Assembly: GCA_016182975.1 (NCBI GenBank)
Contig: JACPFJ010000005.1
Span: forward strand, 39,935 to 103,934
Direction of reading: 5' to 3'
Length of the DNA stretch: 64,000 nt
DNA from: Deltaproteobacteria bacterium
Lineage (GTDB): Bacteria > Desulfobacterota > Desulfuromonadia > Geobacterales > Pseudopelobacteraceae
This document shows, piece after piece, positions 33,029 through 42,375 of the stretch (within the stretch, counting starts at the first letter, position 1; every line of letters starts with the position of its first letter). Both the position numbers and the translations under genes were made by a program. The notes under the pieces were generated by a model. The model was given only the letters and a program-made list of their open reading frames with translations, did not search any database and had not been told where the DNA came from.

Positions 33029-34927
33029 TCCTCGCCACGGCCTTTTCCAGATCGACGCGCCTGAGCGGCTTGCCCAGGTGGTCGTCCATGCCCGCTTCGA
33101 GACAGAGGGCGACATCCTGATGCATGACGTGGGCGGTCATGGCGATGATCGGTATATGGCCGCCGCGTGACCGTTCCTGCTCCCGGATGGCCCGGGTCGC
33201 CGCAAGTCCGTCCATCTCCGGCATCTGGACGTCCATCAGCACCAGGTCGAAGCCTCCCCCGCACCACGCATACACCGCCTCTCTGCCGTTTGTGACCACC
33301 GTGGCGCGGTGCCCCATCTTCTCCACGAGAGGACACGGCTGCCAGTGACCTGCCGGGCAACCGCCGGACGCTCATCCGGGCAGTCATCCGGAATGGAGGC
33401 CTGCTCCTCGGCCAGCCTGAAACGCGCCGTGAAACGGAACTCGCTCCCCAAACCCGGTTCACTCGCCACCGAGACGCCCCCTCCCATCATCTCCACCAGT
33501 TGCCTGACGATCGGCAGACCGAGGCCGGTACCGCCGAATTGCCTCGCCGTCGAACCGTCCGCCTGGACAAAGGGCTCGAAGATCAGCTCCTGCACCTCTC
33601 GCGGAATCCCCATGCCGGTGTCACGGACATATATCGCAGCCAGCACCTCTCCATCTTCGCGGGCAACCTCCGCCGCCGTGATCGTTATGCCCCCCCGGCC
33701 TGTGAACTTGATGGCGTTGCCCGTCAGGTTGGTTATGATCTGGCGCAGACGAACCGGGTCCCCCAGCAGCCGGTCAGGCAGATCGGGCGAGACGTTCACC
33801 TCGAACGAGAGCCCCTTCTGCCGTGCCCTGTAAGCCAGCAACTGGCCCGAGGCGTTGAGTGTGTCCCGCAGGGAGAAGGGGATCTGTTCCAGGGCCAGGC
33901 GGCCGGCCTCGATCTTGGAGAAATCGAGGATATCGTTTATCAGCGCGGTCAGGTGCTCGGCCGAGGACCTGACCCCTTCCAGATATTCCTTCTGCTCCAG
34001 CGTGGTCGCGCTCTCCATGGCCAGCTCGGTCATGCCGACAACGGCGTTCATGGGGGTGCGAATCTCATGGCTCATCCGCGCCAGGAAGTCGCTCTTGGCC
34101 CTGTTGGCCCGCTCCGCCTCGTCCTTGGCACCTTTCAGCTCGGTCACTATGGTTTCGATCGAATCGAGTAAAAGGCTCGGTTCGTCGGAGATATCCGCCG
34201 CTTCGGAAGCAGGCAGGTGAGGATGGGTGATCTGGTGGGTGATCAGAAGGGCCTTTTTAAGCGGAAGATTGATCCGGCGGGCGGCATACAGGGAGAAACA
34301 GATAATCAGCGCCAGAAGGACGCTCGACGTCATGAGAACCTGACGGCGCAGTTCCGCAGATTCCTGTTTAACATCGTCGTAATAAACCCCGCTTCCGACC
34401 ACCCAGCCCCATGGTTCAAACAATTTGATGTATGAAATTTTCGGTACCGGCGCCGCATGACCCGGTTTGGGCCAGAGGTATTCGAGAAACCCCTGCCCCT
34501 GTGTTTTCACCAGCCGGTTCATTTCAACAAACAACATCTTTCCCGACGCGTCCTTAAAATCCGCCACATTTTTACCTTCCAGCTGGGGTGCAAACGGATG
34601 CACCACCATGATCTGCTCAAGGTCCTGAATCCACAGGTAGTCGTTCCTGTTGGCCATGACCCGTATGGACTCGATGGCGCTTGCCTGGGCCTCGTCGAGG
34701 GTCATTTCATGGCGCAGCACCTTGGAGTTGTAGTTATTCAGTACCGAAGAGGCAATATCGACCAGGTTTGACGTGTGGGATTTGTACTGCCTGAGGAGAT
34801 TCTGTTCGTAAACGGGAATGATATGAAAGATGATGGCAAGGGACGCCACCAGGAGGATGGCCAGGTTGATCCCGATGATCTTAACAAGGATGCTGCAGTT
34901 TTCCAGCCAGAAAAGCCTTTGTGGCAT
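33021..34927 (-). pseudogene. Hybrid histidine kinase with a broken receiver domain
   Basis: Reading from 34927, one frame gives: membrane helix (residues 14-37), an sCache-type sensor (residues ~45-190, NRNDYLWIQD and WGWVVGSGVYYDDV), second helix (~200-217), a linker, the dimerisation/phosphoacceptor site RMSHEIRTPMN with His287, and the ATPase boxes NLTGNAIKFT, DTGMGIP and FGGTGLGLPIV. After VARQVTGSRVL the frame continues into nonsense and stops at 33236. A second frame (33326-33021) encodes the rest of a receiver domain, VEKMGHRATVV, LVLMDVQMPEMDG (phospho-Asp) and GMDDHLGKPL. The acidic pocket segment is missing, so an out-of-frame deletion near 33327-33335 is likely. The kinase core may still be made. 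Confidence 0.8.
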
Positions 34928-35110
34928 GAGAATAGGTTCTCCTCAAATTATCCCGGCCAGGCTATGCCCCGCCGGAAGGACAGGAAAAGACGTTAAAAAA
35001 CTGGTGACGCAACAAGAACACGGCGTAATAAAAGAGATAGGGTATACTTTGTGTTACTGTCAACAAAATCTTGATATGCATGGCAAACAACGGTAACGTA
35101 TGGCCCGATC

Positions 35111-36379
35111 ATGAAACGGATTCTACTCGGATACGAACGCGCCGGGCAATGCCTGACCTTCGACGAATACAGCGGCAACAACGGCTTCGCGGCCCTGCGC
35201 AAGGCGCTGGGGGAGATGTCCCCCGCCCAGGTCCAACAGACGGTGATCGACTCCGGTCTGCGCGGCAGAGGCGGGGCCGGCTTTCCCACCGGGAAGAAAT
35301 GGTCCTTCGTCCCCCGCGACCTGCCGGGGCCGCGCTACCTGATCTGCAACGCCGACGAGATGGAGCCTGGCACCTACAAGGACCGGGTGCTGCTGGAGCA
35401 GAACCCGCACCTGCTGATCGAGGGGATGCTGCTCGCCTGCTACGCCCTGGGGGTGGAGCACGCCTTCATCTTTGTCCGCCGCGGCTACGAACTGGCGGCG
35501 GAGAACCTGCGCCAGGGCATCGCCGCGGCCCACCGCGCCGGCCTGCTCGGCCGGAACATCCTCGGGAGCGGTTTCAGCCTGGAGCTGGACATCCACCAGT
35601 CCGCCGGCCGCTACATCTGCGGCGAGGAGACCGCCCTGATCAACGCCCTTGAGGGGGTCCGCGCCAACCCGCGCGTCAAGCCCCCCTTCCCGGCCGTCAA
35701 GGGGCTGTGGGGACAGCCGACGGTGGTCAACAACGTCGAGACCCTGGCCAACATCCCCGCCATCATCGCCCGGGGACCTGCCTGGTGGCGGGGGCTGGCA
35801 GCCACGCCCGAGGCGGCCGGACCCAAGCTCTTCTGCATCAGCGGCCATGTGGCCAACACGGAATGCTTCGAGCTGCCGCTGGGCATGACCCTGGGGGAGA
35901 TCATCGACGGCCCCTGCGGCGGCATGCGTCCGGGAAGCCGCTTCAAGGCCTGCATCCCCGGCGGCGCATCCACCCCGTATTTCACCAGGGAGCACTGGGG
36001 CGTGGCCATGGACTTCGACCCGGTGGCCAGGGCCGGTTCGCGCCTCGGCACCGGCGGGATCATCGTCTTCGACCAGACCACCTGCATGGTAGGGGCGACC
36101 CTCAACCTGATCCGCTTCTTCGCCCGCGAATCGTGCGGCTGGTGCACCCCCTGCCGCGAAGGACTCCCCTTTGTACGCCACATCCTGGAACGGATCGAGA
36201 ACGGCCGGGGGAAGACGGACGACATCGAGATCCTGCGGGAGCATGTCCGCTACCTGAACTACGCCTTCTGCGCCCTGGCTCCCGGCGCCATGGGACCGCT
36301 GGAGGGGCTCCTGCGGCTGTTCGGGGACGAGGTAAAGGAGCATATCGTCAGGGGTAAATGCCCATTCGGGAACCATTGA
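35111..36379 (+). CDS. nuoF: NADH dehydrogenase subunit F-type flavoprotein
   Basis: A 422-residue subunit that binds FMN, NADH and one 4Fe-4S cluster. Seen are GLRGRGGAGFPTGKKW (FMN/NADH glycine loop, near residue 50), CNADEMEPGTYKDR, and ESCGWCTPCREG plus a later FCALAPGA cysteine as N3 ligands. It passes hydride from NADH to NuoE/NuoG clusters. The ribosome site before ATG 35111 is weak. The stop is directly followed by the nuoG ATG. The pair NuoF-NuoG with distant nuoE suggests an originally contiguous nuoEFG set. Confidence 0.94.
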   Translation: MKRILLGYERAGQCLTFDEYSGNNGFAALRKALGEMSPAQVQQTVIDSGLRGRGGAGFPTGKKWSFVPRDLPGPRYLICNADEMEPGTYKDRVLLEQNPHLLIEGMLLACYALGVEHAFIFVRRGYELAAENLRQGIAAAHRAGLLGRNILGSGFSLELDIHQSAGRYICGEETALINALEGVRANPRVKPPFPAVKGLWGQPTVVNNVETLANIPAIIARGPAWWRGLAATPEAAGPKLFCISGHVANTECFELPLGMTLGEIIDGPCGGMRPGSRFKACIPGGASTPYFTREHWGVAMDFDPVARAGSRLGTGGIIVFDQTTCMVGATLNLIRFFARESCGWCTPCREGLPFVRHILERIENGRGKTDDIEILREHVRYLNYAFCALAPGAMGPLEGLLRLFGDEVKEHIVRGKCPFGNH

Positions 36380-38275
36380 ATGCCGAAACTGATCATCGAC
36401 GACATACCGCTCGAAGTCCCCGATGGCACCACCGTGCTGGAAGCGGCCCGGTCGGTGGACATCCCCATCCCGCACTTCTGCTGGCATCCCGCCCTGGGGA
36501 GGGCCGGGGCCTGCCGCGTCTGCGCGGTGAAGATGCTGGACGGGCCGGTCAAGGGGCTGCAGATGTCCTGCATGCTGCCGGCCCAGGAGGGCATGGTGGT
36601 CTCCACCACCGATCCCGAGGCCATGGCCATGCGCAAGGGGGTGATCGAGTGGCTGATGATCAACCACCCCCACGACTGCCCGGTCTGCGACGAGGGGGGG
36701 GAATGCCAGCTCCAGGACTTCACCATCGCCGGCGGCCATGGGCTGCGCCGCTACGACGGCCGCAAGCGCACCTACAACAACCAGTACCTGGGGGAGTTCA
36801 TCGAGCACGAGATGAACCGCTGCATCCAGTGCTACCGCTGCGCCCGCTTCTACCAGGAGTACGCCGGCGGCACGGATTTCGGAGTCATGGGGCGGGCCGC
36901 CATGGTCTACTTCGGCAGGCAGCAGGACGGCCCGCTGGAATCCCCCTTCTCCGGCAACCTGGTGGACATCTGCCCCACCGGGGTCTTCACCGACAAGACC
37001 GCCCGCTTCCGCGCCCGCTACTGGGACTACGACATGGCCCCCTCGGTCTGCCCCCACTGCTCGCTGGGGTGCAACATCACCCCAGCGGCCCGCTACCGCG
37101 AACTGCTCAAGGTGATCGCCCGCCGGAACGACAAGGTCAACGGCTGGTTCATCTGCGACCGGGGCCGCTTCTCCAACCAGGCCGTGAATGCCCCGGAGCG
37201 TCCGCGCCAGGCGCTCTTGGACGGGAAGCCGGCCACCCGGGACGAGGCACTGGAGACCCTGGTGGGGCGGCTGACCGAGTTCCTCGAACTTCACGGGCCG
37301 GAAAGCCTGGCCATCGTCGGCTCGCCGCGCATGTCCCTGGAGGGCAACATCATGGCCGGCCGCCTGCGGGAGCTGATCGGTGCGGGGGCGCTCTGCTACT
37401 TCAACGCCGAGGACGATGCCGAACGGACCATGCAGGCGGTCTCCATGCTGAACGGGGATAACGCCGCCTCGCAGCATGACGTTCGCGAGGCGGACCTGGC
37501 AGTAATCCTGGATTGCGACCTCCTGGCGGAGGCCCCCATGATGGCCCTGGCAGTGCGCCAGGCGTGGAGAAATGGGGCGCGGGTGTACGTGGTGGGGAGG
37601 GGGAACACGATGCCGTTCGAGTTCGTTACAGTTGCCTCCCTGGCTGACGTACCGCTCACGGATGCCAAGCGCCCGGTGTTCATCAGCGGCATCCGCCACA
37701 AGGGAATCGCCTCCCAAAGCGGGGCCAAGCTGGCCTTCATCCTCGACGGCCCCAATGCCTTCGGCTGTGCCCTGCTGGCGCGGGACCAGGGTGCGGTTCC
37801 GCTTTCAACGGCCATTGCCGGGGGAAAGGTCAGGGGGATCGTCTCTTTCGAGGCCGACATCCCGGCGGAGATGGCGCAGGGGATCAGGATTCTGGCCGCC
37901 GCCGACTGGCGCGCGACCGAAACGATGCAGCGGGCGGAGATCGTCCTCCCCGCCACCGCCTGGGTGGAGCAGGAGGGCACCTTCGTCAATCATGAGGGGC
38001 GCGCCCAGCGCTTCAGACAGGTCATGCAGCCGGGGCTCCCCATCAAGGGGCTCGATCCGGCCGGGCATCCACCGCGGGTGCACCGCAAGACGCCCCCCGG
38101 CGGTGATCTTCTCCCCTCGTGGCTGATAGCAGCGGAGTTGCTGGAGCGGCTGAGCGGAGAGCAGGCAGTGGAGCCGCTTTCCGGTGAGTGGGAGCGGCTG
38201 CGGGGGCTGGATGCGGAGGGGGAAGGTTTTTTGTTTTTTATCAACAAACAAATCAATTCAAGCGAGGTCCAATGA
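36380..38275 (+). CDS. nuoG: NADH dehydrogenase subunit G-type Fe-S protein
   Basis: A 631-residue protein. The N-terminus has the 2Fe-2S ferredoxin domain (HFCWHPALGRAGACRVCAVK ... CMLP), then the His/Cys cluster (HDCPVCDEGGECQLQD) and two 4Fe-4S sites (CIQCYRCARFYQ, NLVDICPTGVFTDK). The molybdopterin-like domain starts VCPHCSLGCNI. It is shorter than most NuoG (700-900), with a compact C-terminal part. It lies on the stop of nuoF and its own stop overlaps the cbiX start (ATGA). Without the membrane subunits nearby this EFG module may serve a complex I encoded elsewhere, or a soluble NAD-linked enzyme; not decidable here. Confidence 0.92.
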   Translation: MPKLIIDDIPLEVPDGTTVLEAARSVDIPIPHFCWHPALGRAGACRVCAVKMLDGPVKGLQMSCMLPAQEGMVVSTTDPEAMAMRKGVIEWLMINHPHDCPVCDEGGECQLQDFTIAGGHGLRRYDGRKRTYNNQYLGEFIEHEMNRCIQCYRCARFYQEYAGGTDFGVMGRAAMVYFGRQQDGPLESPFSGNLVDICPTGVFTDKTARFRARYWDYDMAPSVCPHCSLGCNITPAARYRELLKVIARRNDKVNGWFICDRGRFSNQAVNAPERPRQALLDGKPATRDEALETLVGRLTEFLELHGPESLAIVGSPRMSLEGNIMAGRLRELIGAGALCYFNAEDDAERTMQAVSMLNGDNAASQHDVREADLAVILDCDLLAEAPMMALAVRQAWRNGARVYVVGRGNTMPFEFVTVASLADVPLTDAKRPVFISGIRHKGIASQSGAKLAFILDGPNAFGCALLARDQGAVPLSTAIAGGKVRGIVSFEADIPAEMAQGIRILAAADWRATETMQRAEIVLPATAWVEQEGTFVNHEGRAQRFRQVMQPGLPIKGLDPAGHPPRVHRKTPPGGDLLPSWLIAAELLERLSGEQAVEPLSGEWERLRGLDAEGEGFLFFINKQINSSEVQ

Positions 38276-38655
38276 AAACCGCGATACTGATGATGGCCCA
38301 CGGCAGCCGCATCCCGGAGGCCAATGACGCCGCCCGCCGGGTGGCTGAGATGGTGCGGGACATGACCGGCTTCGAGATCGTCGAGGTCGCTTTCCGCGAG
38401 ATGCATGCCCCCAACATCCAGGTGGGGATCGACGCCTGCGTGGCCAAGGGGGCCGGGCGCATCCTGCTGATGCCCTATTTTCTCTTTATGGGTGCCCACG
38501 TGCTGCACGACCTGCCCGAGGAGATCGAGAAGGCCCGCAAGCGCCATCCCGGCCTGGTGATGGAGATGGGCGGCCACCTGGGCGTGCACCGCAAGCTGGC
38601 CGAGGTGGAGACTGAACGGGTCAACGAGGCCCTGGACCGGCTGGGGTGGCGCTGA
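38272..38655 (+). CDS. cbiX: Sirohydrochlorin cobaltochelatase, short CbiX
   Basis: A 127-residue CbiX of the small, homodimeric type. AILMMAHGSRIPEAND supplies the metal-site His (residue 10), and VEVAFREMHAPNIQ and LLMPYFLFMGAHVLHDLPEEI the second His region. It inserts Co2+ into sirohydrochlorin, the entry to the anaerobic (early-cobalt) cobalamin path. ATG overlaps the nuoG stop and its own stop overlaps the cbiC ATG, so translation is coupled. No terminal His-rich tail is present. Confidence 0.92.
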   Translation: MKTAILMMAHGSRIPEANDAARRVAEMVRDMTGFEIVEVAFREMHAPNIQVGIDACVAKGAGRILLMPYFLFMGAHVLHDLPEEIEKARKRHPGLVMEMGGHLGVHRKLAEVETERVNEALDRLGWR

Positions 38656-39290
38656 TGGACTCGCTCAAGTTGCGGCCCGAGGAGATCGAGGCCGAGTCCT
38701 TCCGCATCATCGACAGCGAGGTGGGCAGCCACGACTGGCCGGAGACCGAGTGGCAGGTGGTGCGCCGCGCGATCCACACCAGCGCCGATTTCGAGTACGC
38801 CCGCACGATGGTGTTCTCGGAAGGGGCCGTGGAACATGCGGTTGCAGCCCTGAGAAGCGGCTCCGGCATCGTCACCGACACCAACATGGCCCTGGCGGGC
38901 ATCGCCAGGGCCCGTCTGATTCCTTTAGGCTGCGAGGTCACCTGCCATGTGGCGGATTCCGACGTGGCCGCCCTGGCGCAGCGCGAGGGGATCACCCGCT
39001 CGGTGACGGCCATGCGCAAGTCGGTGCGCAACCCCAACAACCGCATCTTCGTGATCGGCAACGCGCCCACGGCCCTGTTCGAGCTTTTGCGCCTGGTCCG
39101 CGAGGGGCAGGCCCGGCCGGCGCTGATCATCGGCCTGCCGGTCGGCTTCGTCGGCGCCGAGGAGAGCAAGAGCGCCCTGGCGGCGGGAGGGCATGGCGTC
39201 CCGTTCATTACCAACATGGGGCGCAAAGGGGGCTCCAACGTGGCCGCCGCCGTGGTCAATGCCCTGGTAATCCTGGCAGGACGGGACTGA
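38655..39290 (+). CDS. cbiC: Precorrin-8X / cobalt-precorrin-8 methylmutase
   Basis: A 211-residue CbiC/CobH. Diagnostic are IDSEVGSHDWPETEWQVVRRAIHTSADFEY (catalytic His in RAIHTSADFE) and the C-terminal ALIIGLPVGFVGAEESKSAL. It moves the methyl group from C-11 to C-12 to give cobyrinate-level intermediate. ATG 38655 overlaps the cbiX stop by one base. Because CbiX and CbiD flank it, the cobalt-early CbiC reaction is meant. Confidence 0.93.
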   Translation: MDSLKLRPEEIEAESFRIIDSEVGSHDWPETEWQVVRRAIHTSADFEYARTMVFSEGAVEHAVAALRSGSGIVTDTNMALAGIARARLIPLGCEVTCHVADSDVAALAQREGITRSVTAMRKSVRNPNNRIFVIGNAPTALFELLRLVREGQARPALIIGLPVGFVGAEESKSALAAGGHGVPFITNMGRKGGSNVAAAVVNALVILAGRD

Positions 39291-39297
39291 GCGGCCG

Positions 39298-40206
39298 ATG
39301 GCGAACATCATCCTCCTGGCGGTCTGTCTTGCAGCCGGTATCGGGCTCAGGAAGACCGGCCGCTTCCCGGCCGCCACCCCGGCGGCCCTGAACGGCTTCA
39401 TCATCCATATCTCCCTGCCGGCCCTGGCAATCCTGCATATCCACAACATGAAGCTCGACCGCTCGCTGCTGCTCACCGCGGCCATGGCATGGCTGCTCTT
39501 CTCGCTGGCCTGGGCGCTCTTCCACTTCGCCGGCAAGGCCCTGAAAACGGACCGGCCCAGAATCGGGGCCCTGGTGCTGGTTGCCGGGCTGGGCAACACC
39601 TCCTTTGTCGGACTGCCGATGATCGAGGCCTACTTCGGCAAGGAGTACCTGGGGATCGGCATCATCGCCGACCAGCTCGGTTCGTTCATGGCGCTCTCCA
39701 CGCTGGGTATCCTGGCCGCGACGATCTACTCGTCCGGCAACGCCTCACCGCGGCAGATGGCGCGTAAAATCCTGCTGTTCCCGCCGTTCGAGGCGCTCAT
39801 CCTGGCGTTCATTCTCAGGCCGGTCACCTTTCCCGATTGGAGCGTCACCATACTGGAAAAGCTGGGGAGTACCCTCACCCCGCTGGCGCTGGTCTCGGTC
39901 GGCTTCCAACTCCAGTTCGAGGGCCTGAAGGCGGTGCTGAAACCGCTCTCGGCCGGCCTGGCCTACAAGCTGGCGCTGGGGCCGGCGCTCATCTGCCTGC
40001 TGTACGTCGCGATCCTGGGGGCAAGCGGGACAACCGTTCAGGTGACGGTCTTCGAGGCGGCCATGCCCCCCATGATCACCGCCGGCATCATAGCCGTCGA
40101 ACATGACCTCGAACCGCAACTGGTGGGGATGCTGCTCGGGATCGGGATACCGATCTCCTTCGTGACGCTCCATCTCTGGCATATGTTTCTCAGGGGGATG
40201 GTATGA
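39298..40206 (+). CDS. AEC-family (auxin efflux carrier-like) permease
   Basis: A 302-residue protein with about ten membrane helices in the AEC/BASS-like fold: an N-terminal half ending with GLGNTSFVGLPMIEAYFGKEYL and a C-terminal half with AAMPPMITAGIIAVEHDL. AEC proteins move small carboxylates. The presence inside the cobalamin cluster, eight bases after cbiC and overlapping cbiD by four, is odd; a link to a corrin intermediate or to a short organic acid is speculation. Substrate unknown. Confidence 0.85.
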   Translation: MANIILLAVCLAAGIGLRKTGRFPAATPAALNGFIIHISLPALAILHIHNMKLDRSLLLTAAMAWLLFSLAWALFHFAGKALKTDRPRIGALVLVAGLGNTSFVGLPMIEAYFGKEYLGIGIIADQLGSFMALSTLGILAATIYSSGNASPRQMARKILLFPPFEALILAFILRPVTFPDWSVTILEKLGSTLTPLALVSVGFQLQFEGLKAVLKPLSAGLAYKLALGPALICLLYVAILGASGTTVQVTVFEAAMPPMITAGIIAVEHDLEPQLVGMLLGIGIPISFVTLHLWHMFLRGMV

Positions 40207-41399
40207 AGCATGGTCTGCGCCACGGCTACACCACCGGCGCCTGCGCCGCCGCCGCAGCCAAGGGGGCGGCGCTGATGCTGGCGCGGCAGGAAACGCTCAC
40301 CGAGGTCGCCATCGACCTGCCGGCGGGGATTTCGGCCACCTTTGAACTGCACGGGCAGGAATTCGGCCCCGAATCGGCCTCCTGCTTCGTAGTCAAGGAC
40401 GCCGGCGACGACCCGGACGTTACCAATGGGGCCGAAGTGCATGCGCGGGTGACTGCAAATCCCCCCTCCCCCCCCTTTCTTAAAGGGGGGGATATCATTA
40501 TAGAGGGCGGCGCCGGCATCGGCAAGGTCACCAAGCCGGGCCTGGCCGTGCCGCCGGGCGAATGGGCCATCAACCCGGTCCCGCGCCGGATGATCGAACA
40601 GTCGATTCTCTCGGTTTTTCCAAAACCCAAAACTCAGAACTCAAAACTCAAAATTGATGTCATCATCTCCATCCCCGACGGCGAAGAGCGGGCGAAGAAG
40701 ACCCTCAACGCCCGCCTCGGCATCGTCGGCGGCCTCTCGATCCTCGGCACGAGCGGCATCGTCCGTCCCATATCGGCCAAGGCATGGACGGACACCATCG
40801 AGGCCGCCCTGGACGTGGCCCGCGCCTGCGGCTCTCCGACTGTGCTCCTCTCCACCGGGAGGACAAGCGAGCTGGCGGCGCAGAGATTCATCATGAATCG
40901 GGAATCGGGATTCGGGAACCGGGATTCGGAATCCGTGACTGCCTTTTCCGCTTCCCGGCCTTTCCCGCTTCCCGGCCTTTCCCGCTTCCCGCTTCCCGGC
41001 CTTGGAGAAGAAGCCTTTGTGATGATGGGCGATCACGTGGCCTACGCCCTGCGTGCCTGCGCCGACCGCGGTTTCGACCGTCCCATAATCGCCTGCCAGT
41101 TTGCCAAGCTGCTCAAGATCGCCTGCGGCTACGAGAATACCCATGCCGCCGCTTCGGAGCTGGACCTTGCCACCCTGCGGCAATGGGCCGAAGAGGAGCG
41201 CCTCGCGCCGCGTATCATCGCCATCATCGACCGGGCCAACACCGCCCGCGAGATCATCATCGCCTCCGGCTTCGATGAGCAGTTGCTGGAGCTGGTCCGC
41301 CGCCGGGCGCACGCAGCCGCGATCCGTTTCGCCCCATCCCTGCGGGTGGAATTCCTGGTGGCCGATTACGCCGGAAAGATCGTCTCTTGCAGCCGCTAA
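40203..41399 (+). CDS. cbiD: Cobalt-precorrin-5B C1-methyltransferase with repeat insertions
   Basis: CbiD (398 residues) methylates C-1 with SAM in the anaerobic pathway. It starts MKHGLRHGYTTGACAAAAAKGAAL and includes TKPGLAVPPGEWAINPVPRRMI and EEAFVMMGDHVAYAL. Three segments do not fit the family: NPPSPPFLKGGD (40458-40492, a C-run/G-run palindrome), PKPKTQNSKLK (40619-40656, CAAAACTC text) and about 36 residues from MNRESGFGNRD to FPLPGLG (40893-41006, GGGATTCGGGA then CTTCCCGGC repeats). All keep the frame. They correspond to intergenic repeat types found elsewhere in the window. Enzyme motifs around them are intact, so it may still work. Confidence 0.92.
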   Translation: MKHGLRHGYTTGACAAAAAKGAALMLARQETLTEVAIDLPAGISATFELHGQEFGPESASCFVVKDAGDDPDVTNGAEVHARVTANPPSPPFLKGGDIIIEGGAGIGKVTKPGLAVPPGEWAINPVPRRMIEQSILSVFPKPKTQNSKLKIDVIISIPDGEERAKKTLNARLGIVGGLSILGTSGIVRPISAKAWTDTIEAALDVARACGSPTVLLSTGRTSELAAQRFIMNRESGFGNRDSESVTAFSASRPFPLPGLSRFPLPGLGEEAFVMMGDHVAYALRACADRGFDRPIIACQFAKLLKIACGYENTHAAASELDLATLRQWAEEERLAPRIIAIIDRANTAREIIIASGFDEQLLELVRRRAHAAAIRFAPSLRVEFLVADYAGKIVSCSR

Positions 41400-41473
41400 A
41401 CGCACTTTTTTCTCCCCAGCCCAAAAAAATATGCTAGTATTCCGGTTTCTTTACGTCATGAGGGGAGGTTGTT

Positions 41474-41941
41474 ATGCCGCAATTCTATGAGGGCAAGCTG
41501 GAGGCCAGGGGGCTGAAGGTCGGCATTGTCGTCAGCCGTTTCAACAGTTTCATCTCCGAACGTCTGCTTGAGGGGGCGGTGGATGCGCTGGTGCGCCACG
41601 GTGCGGACGACCAGGACATCCATGTCGCCAGGGTGCCGGGAGCGTTCGAGATCCCGCTGGCCGCCAAGAAGCTGGCCGAGGCCGGGAGGTATGACGCCGT
41701 CATCTGCCTGGGGGCGGTCATCCGCGGCTCCACGCCGCATTTCGACTACGTGGCGGCAGAGGTGTCCAAAGGGGTGGCCTCGGTATCGCTGGATAGCGGC
41801 GTGCCCATCGCCTTCGGGGTATTGACCACCGACACCATCGAGCAGGCCGTGGAACGTGCCGGCACCAAGGCCGGCAACAAGGGGTTCGAGGCGGCGGTCA
41901 CCGCCATCGAGACCGTCAACCTGCTGAAGGCGCTCGCCTGA
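41474..41941 (+). CDS. ribH: 6,7-dimethyl-8-ribityllumazine synthase
   Basis: A 155-residue RibH that joins 5-amino-6-ribitylaminouracil and dihydroxybutanone phosphate. Seen are [17 protein letters not shown], the substrate loop [30 protein letters not shown] with the catalytic His, and [24 protein letters not shown]. It begins with ATG after AGGGGAGG and overlaps nusB by one base (TGATG), the very common ribH-nusB pair. Forms icosahedral shells in many bacteria. Confidence 0.96.
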   Translation: MPQFYEGKLEARGLKVGIVVSRFNSFISERLLEGAVDALVRHGADDQDIHVARVPGAFEIPLAAKKLAEAGRYDAVICLGAVIRGSTPHFDYVAAEVSKGVASVSLDSGVPIAFGVLTTDTIEQAVERAGTKAGNKGFEAAVTAIETVNLLKALA

Positions 41942-42375
41942 TGGGGTTGCGACGGGAGGCGCGCGAACTGGCGCTGCAGATGCTCTACGCCCTGGACGCG
42001 AATCCGTCCGTCGGGGTAACCGAGACCATGCAGACCTTCCGCGAGGAACAGACAGGGGTTGTGGCCCGTGTGCGGGAGTTTGCCGAAGGGCTGGTGCGGG
42101 GCGTACAGGAGCAGCGCGAGACCATCGACGCGGCCATAAAGGCCCGTTCAAAGAACTGGTCGCTCTCCAGGATGCCGCGGGTGGACCTGAATATCATGCG
42201 GCTGGCGGTCTTCGAGCTGATGTTCCGTCCCGACATCCCCAAGAAGGTCAGCATCAACGAGGCGATCGAGATCGCGCGCAAGTTCGGGGACAAGGAGTCC
42301 CCCTCCTTCGTGAACGGCATCCTCGACGAGATCGAGGCCTGCCCCAAGACGGAAGAAACGAGCGAGGAACAATGA
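41941..42375 (+). CDS. nusB: Transcription antitermination protein NusB
   Basis: A 144-residue all-helical Nus[20 protein letters not shown] is the Arg-rich first helix that binds boxA RNA, and [27 protein letters not shown] is the conserved C-terminal block. With NusE it supports rRNA antitermination. Coupled to ribH upstream and hom downstream by overlapping start and stop codons. Confidence 0.96.
   Translation: MGLRREARELALQMLYALDANPSVGVTETMQTFREEQTGVVARVREFAEGLVRGVQEQRETIDAAIKARSKNWSLSRMPRVDLNIMRLAVFELMFRPDIPKKVSINEAIEIARKFGDKESPSFVNGILDEIEACPKTEETSEEQ

Noticed and set aside
35123..37717. 864-codon open frame on the minus strand
   Set aside because: Antisense shadow of nuoF and nuoG; His/Val/Gly/Asp-rich composition typical of a GC-driven shadow.
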